In this document: positions 24,936 to 34,651 of the stretch, piece by piece
Layout: the number at the start of each line of letters is the position of its first letter
Position numbering within the stretch: the first letter of the stretch is position 1
Source: Paraburkholderia adhaesiva
Lineage (GTDB): Bacteria > Pseudomonadota > Gammaproteobacteria > Burkholderiales > Burkholderiaceae
Assembly (NCBI RefSeq): GCF_021390575.1
Contig: NZ_JAJEJQ010000003.1
Coordinates: forward strand, 488,001-552,000
Length of the DNA stretch: 64,000 bases
Direction of reading: 5' to 3'
Made by a program: the position numbers and the translations under genes
Notes under the pieces: generated by a model
Databases searched by the model: none
Seen by the model: only the letters and a program-made list of their open reading frames with translations
What the model was told of the DNA's origin: nothing

Positions 24936-27900
24936 CTACGCCCGCTCCAGTGCCGCCAACTCTCTCACGACCACGAGCAGCACCGCCAGACTTGCCCCGC
25001 CCGTGGCGCGCAGATCGCCGAGCAACTGCGTGTAGCGGGCAAGCGATGCTTCGCGCCGGACGCACCAGGCGCTCACGATCGCGTCGGGCTCGGACGATTC
25101 CGGTGATTGCGCGAGTGCGCTCGTCGTCAGTGCGCGTTTGAGCCGTGCAACCTCGGCCATTGCAGACGCGCGTGCCATCGTGTCCCAATGCGTGGGCGTG
25201 GGAAGCGTTGCCGCTCGTTCGCTGATCCAGCCGTAGTTAAGTTGCGTGCCGAGCGCGAAGTACACCGCGGCCACGAGTTCGAGTTTCTGGTTGCAGGCCG
25301 CCGAGACCTCCGCGATATCGAGCAGTGCCGCCGATATCTCGCCGCTCGCCACGCGCGCGGCCAGCCCGCTATCGACGCCGGCGTCTACCAGTTCGCGCTG
25401 GCGCGCCGACAACGCTTCGAGATCGCCGGCATGGAGCAGTTGCGGGAGTTGCGGCGCGAGCCGTTGCGCCGCGTCGCGGCACCGCGCGAGCAGTTCGCTC
25501 ACGCCGCCGTCCGCCACCGCACCGGACTGCAAGTGCCGAAGGAACCACAGCGCCGCGCGTTCGAGAAGCCGCGCAACGTCGACGAACATGCGCGCCTGCA
25601 CATCGTCGGCAACGCGGTTATCGAGCGCATCGATGTCTCGCCAGACATCGTCGAGGTCGAACACATCGCGCCCGAGGATGCAGGCGCGCACAATATCGCC
25701 GGGCTTTGCGTCGGTTTCGTCCATCAGGCGATGCACGAATGCGCAACCGACACGATTGACGAGCGCGTTGGTCAGATGGGTTGCCAGAATCTCGCGGCGC
25801 AGCGGATGGCGGCGCATCGGCTCGCTAAAGCGCTGCTGCAACGGCTTCGGGAAGTAGTCGACCAGCATCGCTGCGACGAGCGGATCTTCTGGCATGTCCG
25901 AGTCGAGCAGGGCATCGTATAGCCACATCTTGCTGTAGGCGAGAAGAACGGCGCGTTCCGGCGACGTGAAGCCGAGCTTCGCGGCCTGGCGCTCTGCGAT
26001 CTCTTCTTCGGTGGGCAGGAATTCGATCGCGCGGTTCAGCCGGCCCGCGCGTTCCAGCGAGCGCATCAGCCGCGCTTCGCCGTCGAGCATCTGTGCTGCG
26101 TAACGACCCGCGATCGATAGCGCCTGGGTCTGGTAGTAGTTGTCGCGCAGCACGAGCAGGCCGACTTCGTCGGTCATTTCGGCAAGCAGTGCGTTGCGCT
26201 GCTTTTCGGTCATTTCGCCGTCCGCGACTACCAGTCCGAGCAGGATCTTTATATTTACTTCGTGATCCGAACAATCCACACCTGCTGAGTTATCGATGGC
26301 ATCCGTGTTGATGCGGCCGCCGTGCAGCGCGAATTCGATACGCCCGAACTGCGTGACACCCAGGTTTCCTCCTTCACCCACGACCTTGCAGCGCAAGTCC
26401 GCGCCGTTCACGCGCACGGCGTCGTTGGCGCGGTCGCCCACCTGCGCGTTGGTCTCATGCGCCGCCTTCACATAGGTGCCGATGCCGCCGTTGTAGAGCA
26501 GATCGACCGGGGCGAGCAGGACGACCCGAATCAGTTCGCTCGGTGTCAGCGCAGGAACGTCGATGCCGAGCATGGTCTGGATTTCACGCGAAAGCTGAAT
26601 CGTTTTCACCGTGCGCGAAAAGACGCCGCCTCCAGCGGAAATCTTGGTGGGATCGTAGTCGGCCCAGCTGGAACGCTCGAGCGCAAAGAGGCGTTGGCGC
26701 TCGGCGAAGCTCGACACCGGATCAGGATTCGGGTCGAGGAACACATGCCGGTGATCGAACGCCGCAACAAGCCGGATATGCGGCGAGAGCAGCATGCCGT
26801 TACCGAAGACGTCGCCCGACATGTCGCCGACGCCTACCACCGTGAAGTCGGTTGTCTGTGTATCGATGCCCATTTCGCGGAAGTGCCGTTTCACCGACTC
26901 CCAGGCGCCGCGCGCGGTAATGGCCATCTTCTTGTGGTCGTAGCCGACCGAGCCGCCGGAGGCGAACGCGTCGTCGAGCCAGAAGCCGTATTCTTGCGAG
27001 ATCGCGTTCGCGTAGTCGGAGAACGTGGCCGTGCCCTTGTCGGCTGCGACGACGAGATAAGGATCGTCGGTATCGCGGCGCACGACGTCGGGCGGTGGCA
27101 CGACAGCGTTGTTCACGAGGTTGTCGGTGAGATCGAGCAGGCCGCGCAGGAAGGTCTGATAGCACGCGATGCCCTCGCGCATCCAGGCCTCGCGGTCGGA
27201 GGGCGGTGGCGGGTTCTTCACGACGAAGCCACCTTTCGATCCGACCGGCACGATGACCACGTTCTTCACCATCTGCGCCTTCATCAGGCCGAGCACTTCC
27301 GTGCGGAAGTCTTCGCGACGGTCGGACCAGCGCAGCCCGCCGCGCGCGACGCGTCCGCCGCGCAAATGTACACCTTCCACGCGCGGCGAATACACCCAGA
27401 TTTCGAACATCGGCTTGGGTTCGGGCAGGCCTGGAACTTTCGCCGGATCGAACTTGAACGACAGCGAGGATTTCGGCTGGCCGTTCGCGTCGCGCAGAAA
27501 ATAGTTCGTGCGCACTGTCGCGTCAATGACACCGAGAAACTGCCGGAGAATGCGGTCTTCGTCGAGATTGGGCACCTGGTCCAGCGCGCTTTCGATCGCC
27601 GTCAACTGACGTTCGGCCTGCGCGTCACGCGTCTTGCCCGCATGCGGATCGAACCGCGTGAGAAACAGTTCGACGAACTGCCGTGCAATTGCCGGATTAC
27701 CGGTGAGCGCGCGTTCGATATACGCGTCGCTGAACATCGAGCCCACCTGCCGTAGATATTTCGCATACGCCCTCAGGATGGTGACTTCACGCGCACTGAG
27801 CTGCGCACGCAGTACCAGGCGGTTGAAATTGTCGTTTTCGATTCCTGCGTTCCAGACCTGATCGAATGCGTCTTCGAACAGACCTTTTACGCGTTCGATG

Positions 27901-29774
27901 TCGAATTCGGTGTCGTCGGCCACTTCAAGGCCGAAATCGTGTATCCACGCAGGCGCACGCTCAGGCACCTGAATCAGATAGGGTCGTTCTTCGTCGACAC
28001 GCACACCGAGATGTTCGAGCATCGGCAGACTTCGCGAGAGCGCAATTGGTTCCGCCGAGTGGTACACCTTGAAACGGAATTCGCGCGGCGCCGCCTCGAT
28101 GGGGCGGTAGAGATTCATCGCGAGGCGCGGCGTGCCTTGTACGCCCTCGATCAGTTCAATGTCGCGTACTGCGGTGCGTGCAGGATAGTCGTCGCGATAC
28201 CCCGCGGGAAACGAGTCGCCGTAGCGGTGCAGCAGACGGTTGCCCTGTTCTTCGCCGAACGCGTCGAGTAGTGCATCGGCGAGATCGTCTTGCCAGCGGC
28301 GCGTCACCTGAACGAGCCGCGCTTCGAGTTCGCGCGTATCGACATCGGGCATGGTGCCTGGTTCGGCGTGCACGACGAAATGAATACGCGCGATCGTCGA
28401 CTCGGATAAAAGCGGCGTGAACTCGATAGACACGCCGTTGAAGGCCTGCATGAGCAGGCGCGAGACGCGGTGGCGCAGATCGGTGTTGTACTTGTCGCGC
28501 GAGACGAACACGAGGCACGACGCAAACCGGTCGAAGCGGTCGCGTCGCACGAAAACCCGCGTGCGTTGATGTTCCTGCAGACGCAGCACGCCGAGTGCGA
28601 CGTCGTAAAGCTGGTCTTCGTCCGCGTCGAACAGTTCATCGCGCGGCCAGGTTTCGAGCACCGTCACGAGCGATTTGCCATGGTGGCCTTTCGGCAGAAA
28701 GCCCGCGCGGTGCACGATGTTAGCGCATTTGCGCCGCACGATCGGGATCTCCGCGGTCGACACCGTATAGGCGGTCGACGTGTAGAGCCCGAGAAAACGC
28801 CGCTCGCCCGTGACTTTCCCATCGGGCCCAACGAGCTTGACGCCCACGTAGTCCAGATAGCCGGGACGGTGAACCGTTGCGCGCGAATTGGCCTTCGTGA
28901 GGAAGATCGGCCACGCGCCAGAGACGATGTCGGCGGCGGCACGTGGCAACGGCGTGACATCGGGCGCACCGGGAGGACGCATTGCGGCGCGCAGGATACC
29001 AAGGCCAGATTCCGGCATGCCTCGCAGGCCGAAGCCATTATCGAGCGACACGAGCGAGTAGTCGCGCTGCCCGAGAAAAGTGAAATGATCGGCGACCATC
29101 CATTCCAGAAAAGCCCGCGCCTCGATGTCCTCCGCGGTCTTCTCACGGGACTTCATGATCTTGATCGTCTCGCGCGCGACGTCGAGGATCTTCGGCCAGT
29201 CCTCGACCGATGCGCGTACGTCGACCAGGATGCGCGCGATCTCGTCGCGCAGCGCATCAAGTTGTGCGTCGCCGCATCGATCGACTTCGAAGTGAATGAA
29301 CGAGGCGAGTTGCGACTGGCCGTCGTCGGCGCTCGCACTACCTACGCTCGCGCGGCTTATGCCGCCGTCCTTGCCGCGCCAGATGCGGAACACGGGGTGC
29401 AGGGCCGAATGGAGCGCGAGACCGAGGCGGTTCACGGCTATCGTCACGGAGTCGACGAGAAACGGCATGTCGTCGTTGACGATCTCGACGATCGTGTGGT
29501 CCGAATGCCAGCCGTGCTGTTCCAGGATCGGGTTGTAGACGCGTAGCCGCTCGCTACCCGGCACGAAGCGCTGCGCCGTCTGCCAGTGCGCCATCGCGGC
29601 GCCGTAGAGGTCGGCGGTGCTGCGGCTCTTGAGATCGTCGGTGTCGGCGAAATCGTAGTAATGCTGGAGATAGGGTTCGACGATCTGGAAGGCAGGCTCC
29701 GGCAATCGCCCACGCGCGAATTCGACGACATCAGAGAGCAGGTGCGCGACGACTTCTTCGTTCTTCGCGTGCAT
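24936..29774 (-). CDS. gdhB: NAD-specific glutamate dehydrogenase, large (~180 kDa) type
   Basis: A 1612-residue enzyme with GAGGAGA before ATG 29774. It belongs to the large bacterial NAD-GDH class (L_180) first described in Streptomyces, Pseudomonas and Caulobacter. N-terminal ACT-like regulatory segments occupy roughly the first 700 residues. The catalytic core has GGLRWSDRREDFRTEVLGL and VPVGSKGGFVVKNPP near residues 811-855. The nucleotide-binding part has VGVGDMSGDVFGNGMLLSP near 983 and an adjacent Rossmann region. It oxidises glutamate to 2-oxoglutarate and ammonium, a catabolic role when amino acids or arginine are carbon sources. It is monocistronic, with no frameshift over 4.8 kb. 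Confidence 0.96.
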   Translation of the reverse strand: MHAKNEEVVAHLLSDVVEFARGRLPEPAFQIVEPYLQHYYDFADTDDLKSRSTADLYGAAMAHWQTAQRFVPGSERLRVYNPILEQHGWHSDHTIVEIVNDDMPFLVDSVTIAVNRLGLALHSALHPVFRIWRGKDGGISRASVGSASADDGQSQLASFIHFEVDRCGDAQLDALRDEIARILVDVRASVEDWPKILDVARETIKIMKSREKTAEDIEARAFLEWMVADHFTFLGQRDYSLVSLDNGFGLRGMPESGLGILRAAMRPPGAPDVTPLPRAAADIVSGAWPIFLTKANSRATVHRPGYLDYVGVKLVGPDGKVTGERRFLGLYTSTAYTVSTAEIPIVRRKCANIVHRAGFLPKGHHGKSLVTVLETWPRDELFDADEDQLYDVALGVLRLQEHQRTRVFVRRDRFDRFASCLVFVSRDKYNTDLRHRVSRLLMQAFNGVSIEFTPLLSESTIARIHFVVHAEPGTMPDVDTRELEARLVQVTRRWQDDLADALLDAFGEEQGNRLLHRYGDSFPAGYRDDYPARTAVRDIELIEGVQGTPRLAMNLYRPIEAAPREFRFKVYHSAEPIALSRSLPMLEHLGVRVDEERPYLIQVPERAPAWIHDFGLEVADDTEFDIERVKGLFEDAFDQVWNAGIENDNFNRLVLRAQLSAREVTILRAYAKYLRQVGSMFSDAYIERALTGNPAIARQFVELFLTRFDPHAGKTRDAQAERQLTAIESALDQVPNLDEDRILRQFLGVIDATVRTNYFLRDANGQPKSSLSFKFDPAKVPGLPEPKPMFEIWVYSPRVEGVHLRGGRVARGGLRWSDRREDFRTEVLGLMKAQMVKNVVIVPVGSKGGFVVKNPPPPSDREAWMREGIACYQTFLRGLLDLTDNLVNNAVVPPPDVVRRDTDDPYLVVAADKGTATFSDYANAISQEYGFWLDDAFASGGSVGYDHKKMAITARGAWESVKRHFREMGIDTQTTDFTVVGVGDMSGDVFGNGMLLSPHIRLVAAFDHRHVFLDPNPDPVSSFAERQRLFALERSSWADYDPTKISAGGGVFSRTVKTIQLSREIQTMLGIDVPALTPSELIRVVLLAPVDLLYNGGIGTYVKAAHETNAQVGDRANDAVRVNGADLRCKVVGEGGNLGVTQFGRIEFALHGGRINTDAIDNSAGVDCSDHEVNIKILLGLVVADGEMTEKQRNALLAEMTDEVGLLVLRDNYYQTQALSIAGRYAAQMLDGEARLMRSLERAGRLNRAIEFLPTEEEIAERQAAKLGFTSPERAVLLAYSKMWLYDALLDSDMPEDPLVAAMLVDYFPKPLQQRFSEPMRRHPLRREILATHLTNALVNRVGCAFVHRLMDETDAKPGDIVRACILGRDVFDLDDVWRDIDALDNRVADDVQARMFVDVARLLERAALWFLRHLQSGAVADGGVSELLARCRDAAQRLAPQLPQLLHAGDLEALSARQRELVDAGVDSGLAARVASGEISAALLDIAEVSAACNQKLELVAAVYFALGTQLNYGWISERAATLPTPTHWDTMARASAMAEVARLKRALTTSALAQSPESSEPDAIVSAWCVRREASLARYTQLLGDLRATGGASLAVLLVVVRELAALERA

Positions 29775-30256
29775 GGCGTTCTCCTCGACGGGTGACCATC
29801 AATGCATCGTCAGTGGGTCATTATGCGCCGGATGTGTAAACGGACTGTGTCGGATGCACGCAGGCGTGCCGGGGTTCGGTGCGGTTAGTTCAGGCGTGTT
29901 GCGGGTGCGGAAAAAAGCTTTCGCTTCGGCTGGATGGGCGTGGCGCTTTCGCTTCTAAAAGAGGTCGGGAAGATGCTGAGCGACACGCACTTTGTTGAAA
30001 CTCCCGCGAAGCTCCGCAAAACATGTCGTTCCGAATCGGGAACCCGTTGGCCGCGTTTTTCGCCTGATGTCCGAATATTTTCGCGGCAAATATGTATGTA
30101 TGCGAACGCGTGACGTTGACTGTCGCTTGCCGAGAGGCGTTGGCGTGCCGTTGTTTTTGTAACTAAGGTTATTGCTTATTGCGATGCAGCAAAACTCTGC
30201 ATACACTTGCCAGGTCTGCAGGGCGTCTCGCATGTTCTTGAAAGGAGGGGCGTAAT
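29775..30256. other. Intergenic region between gdhB and a small plus-strand gene
   Basis: No gene with family support. The gdhB promoter must lie at the left. The right half is AT-rich and probably holds the promoter of the small gene at 30257. Confidence 0.4.
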
Positions 30257-30481
30257 ATGACGACTCGACCTCCAACGCAGCACCCTTCACCGACGCTTCA
30301 TGTCTTCGAACAGGAAGGCGGATGGCATTGGGGTATCACGATACCTAGACCGGCTGGAAGCGGTTTTAAGGTCATTGCGTACAGTGAAACCACTTTCCGT
30401 GGCGAAACTGAGGCTCGAAGCGACGGAAGTCGCGCACTCGATAATCTCCCGAATGTCGTCGCTCTCGCGTACGTTCGCTAA
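30257..30481 (+). CDS. Small conserved-looking hypothetical protein
   Basis: A 74-residue protein with a strong AGGAGGGG site before the ATG. It reads LHVFEQEGGWHWGITIPRPAGSGFKVIAYSE, a compact beta-rich pattern, and lacks a signal peptide or membrane helix. I do not recognise a named family. The good ribosome site and isolation between promoters support a real gene. Confidence 0.6.
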   Translation: MTTRPPTQHPSPTLHVFEQEGGWHWGITIPRPAGSGFKVIAYSETTFRGETEARSDGSRALDNLPNVVALAYVR

Positions 30482-30601
30482 TACACGAACGGTCACGCGA
30501 TCTCACTGATACGATTCCGGTTCCGTTATCACGTCTGTAACGGCTGCATTTGCGTACTGACCCGTCACTTCGCGCATCGTGCAGCCCAAAGAGGCAGAAC
30601 G

Positions 30602-30880
30602 ATGAATTCGCGAGCCGGTTTTGAAGCGAACAGCAAGCGCTATGCCATGTATCGCCTGGGCCTGGCAACGAAGCGCCTGCTGAGTGCCGACGGCGAGGCC
30701 GAGCGAATCATGGCCACTCGCTGGGTTAAAGCCTGGAGCAGGGCGATCGGTGAGCGGTGGTTTGCAGGAGGGCCATACGGGAGCGACATTAATCGACCAA
30801 TGCCGCCGCCTACGATTCGTAGCCAACGCGCGTCCATGGGCACAACCGGTTCAGCGGAATCCGGTCGGTCTCCTCAATAA
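30602..30880 (+). CDS. Small hypothetical protein, end uncertain
   Basis: A 92-codon frame with AGAGG before the ATG. The first ~55 residues (SKRYAMYRLGLATKRLLSAD, then ERIMATRWVKAWSRAIGERW) use codons like the surrounding genes and look helical and basic. The last third is less convincing and may lie beyond a frameshift. Family unknown. Confidence 0.4.
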   Translation: MNSRAGFEANSKRYAMYRLGLATKRLLSADGEAERIMATRWVKAWSRAIGERWFAGGPYGSDINRPMPPPTIRSQRASMGTTGSAESGRSPQ

Positions 30881-31045
30881 AATTCGCAATCCCGATCAAA
30901 TTGTGTGGGCGCAGAATATCGCAGCGCGACGTTTCGTGTCGGCAATTATCACCGACGTCGCGGCTCACACATCGGCAGATCGAGACGAAATACCCGGCGC
31001 ATCGCGTCGACGAGGTCGGGTATCGCAGTGCATTCCACGCGCGGT
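30881..31045. other. Short region with no supported feature
   Basis: Lies between the small hypothetical gene and the convergent PilZ gene. No terminator with a T-run or other element was recognised. Confidence 0.3.
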
Positions 31046-31942
31046 CTAGAAGTGTGCCATCTGCTCAAGGACGAAATCCTTAAGATTGCGCCGTACCTCA
31101 TCGGCTGTCCGGACAAACTCCAGGCCATAGTGGACACGGCTCGATTCCGTTCGCCGATTCCGGACGGTTGCGTACACCGTTACCGGGCGCATTCGCTGGT
31201 CAACCCGCAGGTTCATGGCGAGCGACACATACTGCCCAACGGCAAGAAAGTTTTGGGGGGCTTTGATACCGGCGCCCGTCACGCTGATATTGACCACCGT
31301 TACGTCGGCGATGGGGCTTTCGTATTCACCGGATTGCAGCTTCGCCGGGACAGACGTTGCGACGCGCCAATGTCTGCGCACCGGAGCCTGAGCGATACCT
31401 TTCGGATACGCGAGAAACCAGCAGTCAAACGGAGCCGAACTGTCGGGTAGCAGTTGAGTCTGGAACCGGAACAGGCGGGTGCCAGCGAACATCGTGGCGT
31501 CATAGACCGTGTCGGGTACGAGGTTCGCGGGGCCGCCTTCGAGGGTGCGGCCAACGAGAAGCGCTTTCTCCGGAACAACGCCGAGTAGATTTACGCCAAG
31601 CTTTTCTGTCGAATTTTCGAGCGACAGCTGAAAGAACTCCACGCGTTGTGCAAGATTGGGGAGCGCCGCGGAGGTACTCCACTCAATGTTGTCGGACTCG
31701 GCGGGAGTCACCTTCGATGCCGATCGACAGAAAAGCAGCGTCGATTCGTGAGTCGCGGACTCATTTTCGTTGTACGGCTCGGCACTATCGCGGTACCCGG
31801 AGCGAAGCGCCTGATCGAGGAGCGATTGTGAGGCGACAAGTTGACCGCTCTTCAGAAGAAGCTTGCCGTGGACGGAGTAGATCGAGAAACCAGTTGGGTT
31901 GCCCACGGCGATGTCGCCGGGTCGAATCCTCGTTAAATTCAT
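31046..31942 (-). CDS. PilZ-domain c-di-GMP-binding protein, YcgR-like
   Basis: A 298-residue protein with GGGGAAA before ATG 31942. The N-terminal ~180 residues resemble the YcgR-N/flagellar brake region (LENSTEKLGVNLLGVVPEKALLVG). The PilZ domain from about residue 190 has both ligand motifs: RRHWR fits RxxxR, and NISVTG fits the (D/N)xSxxG pattern. Such proteins slow flagella or adjust exopolysaccharide and adhesion when c-di-GMP rises. Together with the EAL enzyme at 6241 it shows c-di-GMP signalling in this genome. It is monocistronic. Confidence 0.88.
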   Translation of the reverse strand: MNLTRIRPGDIAVGNPTGFSIYSVHGKLLLKSGQLVASQSLLDQALRSGYRDSAEPYNENESATHESTLLFCRSASKVTPAESDNIEWSTSAALPNLAQRVEFFQLSLENSTEKLGVNLLGVVPEKALLVGRTLEGGPANLVPDTVYDATMFAGTRLFRFQTQLLPDSSAPFDCWFLAYPKGIAQAPVRRHWRVATSVPAKLQSGEYESPIADVTVVNISVTGAGIKAPQNFLAVGQYVSLAMNLRVDQRMRPVTVYATVRNRRTESSRVHYGLEFVRTADEVRRNLKDFVLEQMAHF

Positions 31943-32627
31943 TTCAGTGTTTCCCCGCAGTCCTGGGTTTGCAGTACGCGAATACCCCCACCGGTACTTA
32001 TTATTTAGAATTTGCCGGCTAGCATATATCGTTGGGCAATCATCGAGCGATGGAGCTTCATGTTTTTTGATATAAGCCAGTAATCATTGGCGTCGCCCGA
32101 AAATGATGTTTGGACGATTATTGGCGTCAAGTGCGGAGCGTGCCGGGATTGACGGTTTTTCTGAGTCATGTTGTCGCACGACGGCTGCCACAGCTAGGGA
32201 TTCTCCGGATACCTGTTTCGCGTCAGGAATTCAAGCGATTACGGCCCGCCATTCAATGACCCGCGCATGCGAAAGGGTTGTCTCGCAGTGACTCCGTTTC
32301 CGGTATTAAAGCGCCGTGCTTTATTTGCTGGGTGGTTTCAATTCGAAAAGAACAATGCTCTGTCAATAGCAACCAGGTTGATAACCACAGTGGTCGTCAT
32401 TAGCTATCGCGGAGTTAATGTTCTTGATGCCGGAGATATATGCTTCGTGGTTCGCTGCATCGAAAAAATACATACTGCATCATCGGCTAGTGTTGCCGAG
32501 GGCATTAATGACGAGCTGGAGACACGCTAGAAAGAGTGCGGTGACCCCGTTCCCCAGACGGGCTTTGTTTGTCCAGCAGAACACAATAGCTGCGCGCCGC
32601 GCGCGGGCGTCACTGCCAATCGACGGC
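31943..32627. other. AT-richer region without a supported gene
   Basis: Composition drops well below the genome average. Open frames such as the plus-strand one at 32267-32530 have no recognisable protein features or good ribosome site. It could be a horizontally acquired or decayed stretch between the PilZ gene and the ABC operon end. Confidence 0.4.
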
Positions 32628-33620
32628 TTAGCGCATCACTCTTTCCCGGCCATACAGCATCATCATCACGATGATCACGAGCCCGAATACGACCTGGCGG
32701 AAGACATCGGCTGGCAGTTTGATGCCGATTTGCGCGAAATAGTCCTGCGGTTGCAGTACGGAAAGGATCGACTGCAAAAGCGTGATCAGGATGACGCCCG
32801 CGATGGTGCCGAGGTAGGTGCCGCGGCCGCCGAGCACGTTGGTTCCACCAAGCACGATCGCGGCAATCGTAGGCAGCAGGTACGGGTCGCCCATCGCCTG
32901 GTATGAGCGGTTCGCCCAACCGGCAAGCAGCACGCCACCGGCCGCAGCGCAGGCGCCCGACAGTGCAAACGCGATAAGAATGACGCGCCGGCTGTCGACG
33001 CCGGAGAGAAACACAGCCCGTTCGCGATTGCCGATCGCGTAGATTTGCCGACCGAGGCGGGTGCGCGTCAGCATGTAGACCGTGACCACCCCGACAACGA
33101 TCCACACTAGCAGCGGGTTGGGGACACCCGGGATCAACTGGCCGCCAGCGAGTGCGATCATGAGGCCGGTGGCCCGATCCTGCGGCGCAAAGCCGCCGGT
33201 GTGATAGACCATGAGGCCCTGGGCGACGGCATTCATGCCGAGCGTGAAAATCATCGATGGCGCGCGCAGCCACGCAACGCCAAGTCCGTTCACTACACCG
33301 ATCAGGACTCCGCATAAAATCCCGAATGGAATGGCAAGCGGCACGCCGAGGCCGGGCCCGAGGATCCCGGATGCTCCGGTGGCCATCATGCCGCCCATGG
33401 CGATTGTCCAGGGAATCGACAGGTCGATTTGCCCCATCAGGATCACGATCATTTCCCCCGTCGCGATCGTGCCGAGGAAAGAGGCGACCTGTAGTTGCTG
33501 AACGAGGTATCCGATGGACAGGAAGCCCGGTTTGGCGGCTGCGCCCAGAAAGAGCAGCAGCACGATGCACGCGAAGGCGGTCAGTGTCGCGGTGTCGATC
33601 TTGGGCAGGGAGCGAAGCAT
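32628..33620 (-). CDS. Ribose-type ABC transporter permease (second permease)
   Basis: A 330-residue membrane protein, the last gene of a four-gene operon, five bases after the previous permease. It has the BPD_transp_2 fold with about nine helices. Typical segments are GEMIVILMGQIDLSIP, GVVNGLGVAWLRAPSMIFTLG, GNRERAVFLSGVDSRRVIL and AAIVLGGTNVLGGRGTYLGTIAGV. It forms the membrane channel with the preceding permease as in YtfT-YjfF systems. The sugar or polyol imported is not known. Confidence 0.93.
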   Translation of the reverse strand: MLRSLPKIDTATLTAFACIVLLLFLGAAAKPGFLSIGYLVQQLQVASFLGTIATGEMIVILMGQIDLSIPWTIAMGGMMATGASGILGPGLGVPLAIPFGILCGVLIGVVNGLGVAWLRAPSMIFTLGMNAVAQGLMVYHTGGFAPQDRATGLMIALAGGQLIPGVPNPLLVWIVVGVVTVYMLTRTRLGRQIYAIGNRERAVFLSGVDSRRVILIAFALSGACAAAGGVLLAGWANRSYQAMGDPYLLPTIAAIVLGGTNVLGGRGTYLGTIAGVILITLLQSILSVLQPQDYFAQIGIKLPADVFRQVVFGLVIIVMMMLYGRERVMR

Positions 33621-33625
33621 GTGGG

Positions 33626-34642
33626 CTACCGATAGAGGTCCAGCTTGTTGCGCACGCGCAAGAGGCGCAGCGAGCCGAGGCTGACGGCAAACAGCAGCAC
33701 GACACCGACAAACAGCGGTTGCAGTACCGGATTGATGTTGAAGACGATGAGCAGGTCGCCTACCGTGCGCATCACGAACGCTCCGAAGACGGACCCGACC
33801 GCGCCGCCGGAGCCGCCAAAGAGCGAAGTGCCGCCGATCACGAGCGCGGCGATCGAGTTCAACGTGTAGTCGCCGCCGAGCGCGGCGCGTGCCTCACCGG
33901 AATACGTAATGCAGGTCAGCAGCAGGCCGCCCAACGCGGCGAAGAGCCCGGCGAGCGTGTAGGCCCAAAGCTTCGCCCGCGCGACCGGAACGCCCGACAT
34001 GTACGCCGCCTGCTCCGACGAGCCCACTGCATAGGCTGCCCGCCCGAGTGCGGAGTGCCGGTAGGGCATCCAGACGAAAACGATGGCCGCCAGGATCAAC
34101 AGCATGGACGAGGGGACGCCCCAGGTCGAGCGCGTCATCAAGTCGGCGAAGTCACCGTTGATATCGCCGCCCGGTTGTGGCCGCAAGGCGAGGGCGATGC
34201 CGAAATAGATCGCGCTGGTCGCGAGCGTGGCGATCAGCGGTTGCAGTCGGCCACATACGACGATCAGTCCGTTCACCAGCCCGCACGCGAGACCCGCCGC
34301 CAATACACCCACGATTCCCAGCGCGGTTGCGCCAGCGCCGCCCGTGACGATCGTCGATGCGAGGCAATTGGTCAGCATGAAAATCATGCCGACGGAAAGG
34401 TCGAGGCCGCCAGTCAGCACAGGCAGCGTCTGGGCCATGGCGACAAGCGCCAGCAGCGCCCCCTTGTTCGCCGCCGTGTTGATGATGTCTGAGCTTAGCC
34501 CCATCGGCTGGGCCGCCCCGTAGACGCCGAACATCACGGCAAAGATGGCTGCGGCGGCAAGCGCTCCACGCTGCGCCGCAATCCAGTAGCGCCAGTCAGT
34601 GTCGTGCCGTCTGCCTTTTGTGAGGCTCTCGTTCGCGCTCAT
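33626..34642 (-). CDS. Ribose-type ABC transporter permease (first permease)
   Basis: A 338-residue membrane protein, nine bases after the ATPase gene. Hallmarks are TLPVLTGGLDLSVGMIFMLTN, LVNGLIVVCGRLQPLIATLAT, VGSSEQAAYMSGVPVARAKLW and ALVIGGTSLFGGSGGAVGSV, all typical of the RbsC family. It pairs with the next permease to make a heterodimeric channel. The N-terminal cytoplasmic stretch of ~30 residues is longer than in RbsC. Confidence 0.93.
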   Translation of the reverse strand: MSANESLTKGRRHDTDWRYWIAAQRGALAAAAIFAVMFGVYGAAQPMGLSSDIINTAANKGALLALVAMAQTLPVLTGGLDLSVGMIFMLTNCLASTIVTGGAGATALGIVGVLAAGLACGLVNGLIVVCGRLQPLIATLATSAIYFGIALALRPQPGGDINGDFADLMTRSTWGVPSSMLLILAAIVFVWMPYRHSALGRAAYAVGSSEQAAYMSGVPVARAKLWAYTLAGLFAALGGLLLTCITYSGEARAALGGDYTLNSIAALVIGGTSLFGGSGGAVGSVFGAFVMRTVGDLLIVFNINPVLQPLFVGVVLLFAVSLGSLRLLRVRNKLDLYR

Positions 34643-34651
34643 GCGGCTACC

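Noticed and set aside
26322..27755. A 477-codon plus-strand frame inside gdhB
   Set aside because: Entirely antisense to conserved catalytic segments of the glutamate dehydrogenase.
33257..34492. A 411-codon plus-strand frame inside the ABC permease genes
   Set aside because: Antisense to two clear permeases and compositionally biased.
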